This document shows positions 43,230 through 44,990 of a stretch of DNA of 44,990 nucleotides, piece by piece. The stretch spans positions 172,975 through 217,964 of the forward strand of contig JBNGIO010006220.1 of assembly GCA_049999805.1 (NCBI GenBank). Reading direction: 5' to 3'. Position numbers and translations under genes: made by a program. The notes beneath the pieces are model-generated. The model saw only the letters and a list, made by a program, of their open reading frames with translations, ran no database searches and was not told the origin of the DNA. Every line of letters begins with the position of its first letter. Positions within the stretch are counted from its first letter, which is position 1. Source of the DNA: Folioceros fuciformis. Taxonomy: Eukaryota; Anthocerotophyta; Anthocerotopsida; Anthocerotales.

Positions 43230-44561
43230 TACAAGGAGGCAGTTAACTCACATGAAGCTACAAAATGGCAAACAGCCATTCAGTCAGAATATTAGTCCTT
43301 AATAGACAACAAAACTTGGGAACTAGTAGACTTACCTGTGGGCCGCAAGGCAGTAACATGCAAATGGGTGTTTAAAAAGAAGTTAGCCCAAGATGACTCA
43401 ATTGCTAGGTATAAGGCACGCCTTGTTGCTTGGGGATATAGTCAGGTAGAAGGCCTGGACTACAACGAGACCTTCTCTCCTGTATTCAGAGCCACTTCTG
43501 TTAGAACCCTACTGGCCATAGCTGCACAACATGACTATAAAATGCATCACATGGATGTGAAGACAACATTTTTAAATGGTACCTTAGAAGAAACCATCTT
43601 CATGCGGCAGCCCGAGGGGTTCGAAGATACAAAATATCCGAACAAGGTGTGTAGACTCATAAAGACTACATATGGCTTGAAGCAGTCACCAAGGGCCTGG
43701 TACAATCGTATTGACCAATACCTCAAGGACTTTGGATTCCTACAAAGTGACTTTGACAGCAATGTCTATAAACTATACGACTTAAATGGGGTTGTATACG
43801 TGGCACTATATGTTGATGATGTAGTCATCATCACCAGTAACTCTGCACTCATGGAAAAGGTCAAAAATATCTTGACATCTGAGTTTAGTATGACTGACAT
43901 AGGTCAACTAACATATTTCCTAAGTGTACAAATCGTCCAGAACCTAGCACAACATACAGTCTTTATCCATCAAACGCAATTTATTAAGCGAGTCCTAAGT
44001 AAGTTCAGGATGCAAGACTGTAAGCCTGCAACAACCCCTCTAGCTGTAGGTGATAAACTAACACTGGACCAGTGTCCTAAGTCAGAAGAAGAGAGGCAAA
44101 AGATGGAGTTAGTTCCATACAAATCTGCAGTCTGCACACTCATCTACTACAGAAACTGGACTAGGCTAGAGCTGTCCCATGCAGTAGGAGCCACTGCACA
44201 ATTCCTGACAAATTATGGAAGCCCCCACTGGGCAGCCGTCTAGAGAATAATGGGATATTTAAAAGGAACACCAACACTTGGTCTCTTATACACGAAGCGG
44301 CCAGAGAGGCTGCTACTTACATGTTTCTCTTACGCCGATTGGGCTGCAGATAGTGACACCAGGAAGTCGATATACGCCAACTGCCTACTTATGGGAAAGG
44401 ATGAGTACAACTCGACTATCATATCCTGGTACAGCAAAAAGCAACATATCGTTGCCCTCTCCTCTACCGAGGCAGAGTATGCTGCAACAGCTACAGCAGC
44501 ACAAGACGTGGTGTACACAAGATCGCTCTTGTCCTCCTTGGGAGAAGACCTAATGGATTAG
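43230..44561 (+). pseudogene. Reverse transcriptase and truncated RNase H of element C
   Basis: An RT of 301 codons (43338-44243) is open, with CKWVFKKKLAQDD, DVKTTFLNGTLEETIFM, YGLKQSPRAWYNRID, the active site LYVDDVVII and a connection region to HWAAV. A stop precedes MGYLKGTPTLGLLY. RNase H then has YADWAADSDTRKS and ALSSTEAEYAATATAAQ, and breaks off after SLLSSLGEDLM. The second half with the usual CDNQSAI block is absent. Confidence 0.9.
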
Positions 44562-44564
44562 TTA

Positions 44565-44794
44565 TGATAGCATCATGAGATTAGGTCAAAATATAACTAG
44601 ATATTAAGTAGTGTGTACAATAGCCCAAGAGACTTACCTCTTCATTAGGGTCACATCTATTCATATAGTCACACCCGTTCGTTTAAAGTTAAGTTAGACT
44701 TAGGTTTGATTTATTGTATAAGCAAGTTTCTTGTTCTTGATCTACAATGTAATTATCAATATAATTGATTTGTATTAGCCCATATAAAATGTCA
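44565..44794 (+). repeat. 5' LTR of element D
   Basis: A stretch of about 230 bp starts TGATAGCATCATGAG and ends ATGTCA directly before a primer-binding site, giving TG...CA ends. It starts where the RNase H of element C breaks off. The partner LTR would lie beyond the window, so the left edge is a best guess. Confidence 0.6.
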
Positions 44795-44990
44795 TGGTAT
44801 CAGAGCGTCTCTGATGCAAATTGCATTCAAAAGAATGCACATTTAATAGTGCATAAATTTCTAGTACATTTATATTATAACATATTTTGAAATTATGTTA
44901 GATTGAAGACTATATATATGATCTTGTATGATGATATGTGCAACATAACTGAGATTGTCTTTTATCTTGTTGCTTTGAAGTATTGCCTTA
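44795..44990 (+). mobile_element. Element D: primer-binding site and start of interior, runs off the window
   Basis: TGGTATCAGAGC at 44795-44806 matches the initiator-tRNA primer site exactly. The remaining AT-rich 180 bp is leader DNA without a coding frame. The family is probably copia, judging from the primer and the LTR style. Confidence 0.7.

Larger units (their letters stand above)
39408..44556 (+). mobile_element. Ty1/copia LTR retrotransposon C, 3'-truncated
   Basis: It starts with TGGTATCCAAGCC at 39408, a primer-site variant. An extra ORF (39591-40046), gag, protease, integrase, reverse transcriptase and half of RNase H follow in copia order. The RNase H reading stops being copia-like near 44556, where element D begins. 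Coding parts are less decayed than in element A. For example, the reverse transcriptase is open for 301 codons, but scattered stops show it is inactive. Confidence 0.85.

Overview
The window is nuclear DNA of a green plant (streptophyte). It encodes a plastid lumen protein (MPH2), a class III peroxidase, an organellar phenylalanyl-tRNA synthetase with a transit peptide and a plant-type FGAM synthase. Coding regions are cut by many short GT-AG introns of about 75-130 nt. A roadblock-type dynein light chain fits a lineage that keeps flagellated cells, for example a bryophyte, lycophyte, fern or charophyte rather than a flowering plant; that placement is inference. All exon models were made by eye from splice motifs, reading phase and remembered family sequences. 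No alignment was run.

Gene-dense half (about 2.3-27.6 kb): S-adenosylmethionine synthetase (minus, 2357-3538); a seven-exon TPX2-like microtubule protein with a 19-residue tandem repeat (minus, 4663-8636); a four-exon roadblock dynein light chain (minus, 9547-10331); a 100-N assembly gap; a tRNA-derived SINE-like relic; a probable SPC24 kinetochore gene with one apparent 1-nt frameshift (plus, 11154-12485); MPH2 (minus, 12669-13517), divergent from organellar PheRS (plus, 13730-16040) across about 210 bp; a secreted class III peroxidase (plus, 18227-19496); and a FGAM synthase (PurL) gene of about 31 exons (plus, 19933-27622), including one GC-AG intron and a possible 12-nt microexon. Every exon junction listed keeps phase, and the summed lengths give full-length proteins. 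Two exceptions are the SPC24 frameshift and one uncertain PheRS donor.

Repeat-rich half (about 27.7-45 kb): a complete but decayed Ty1/copia element A (29644-35982) with 183-bp LTRs, a TTGAC target duplication, a primer-binding site and a polypurine tract. It appears to sit inside an older minus-strand LTR element B. A second copia element C (39408 to about 44556) carries an extra ORF before gag. Its RNase H is cut off where a third element D begins (LTR 44565-44794, primer-binding site at 44795), which runs off the window. Between them lie low-complexity Pro/Ala-rich sequence and one unrecognised 180-residue ORF.

The genes are not an operon or a pathway cluster. They are ordinary single-copy-type housekeeping genes: methyl donor supply, spindle and kinetochore, photosystem II protection, organelle translation, cell wall and purine synthesis. 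I did not find a convincing new multi-gene system. The more unusual points are the TPX2-like repeat protein, the start-codon-only exon in the roadblock gene, the non-canonical LTR ends of element A and the extra ORF in element C.
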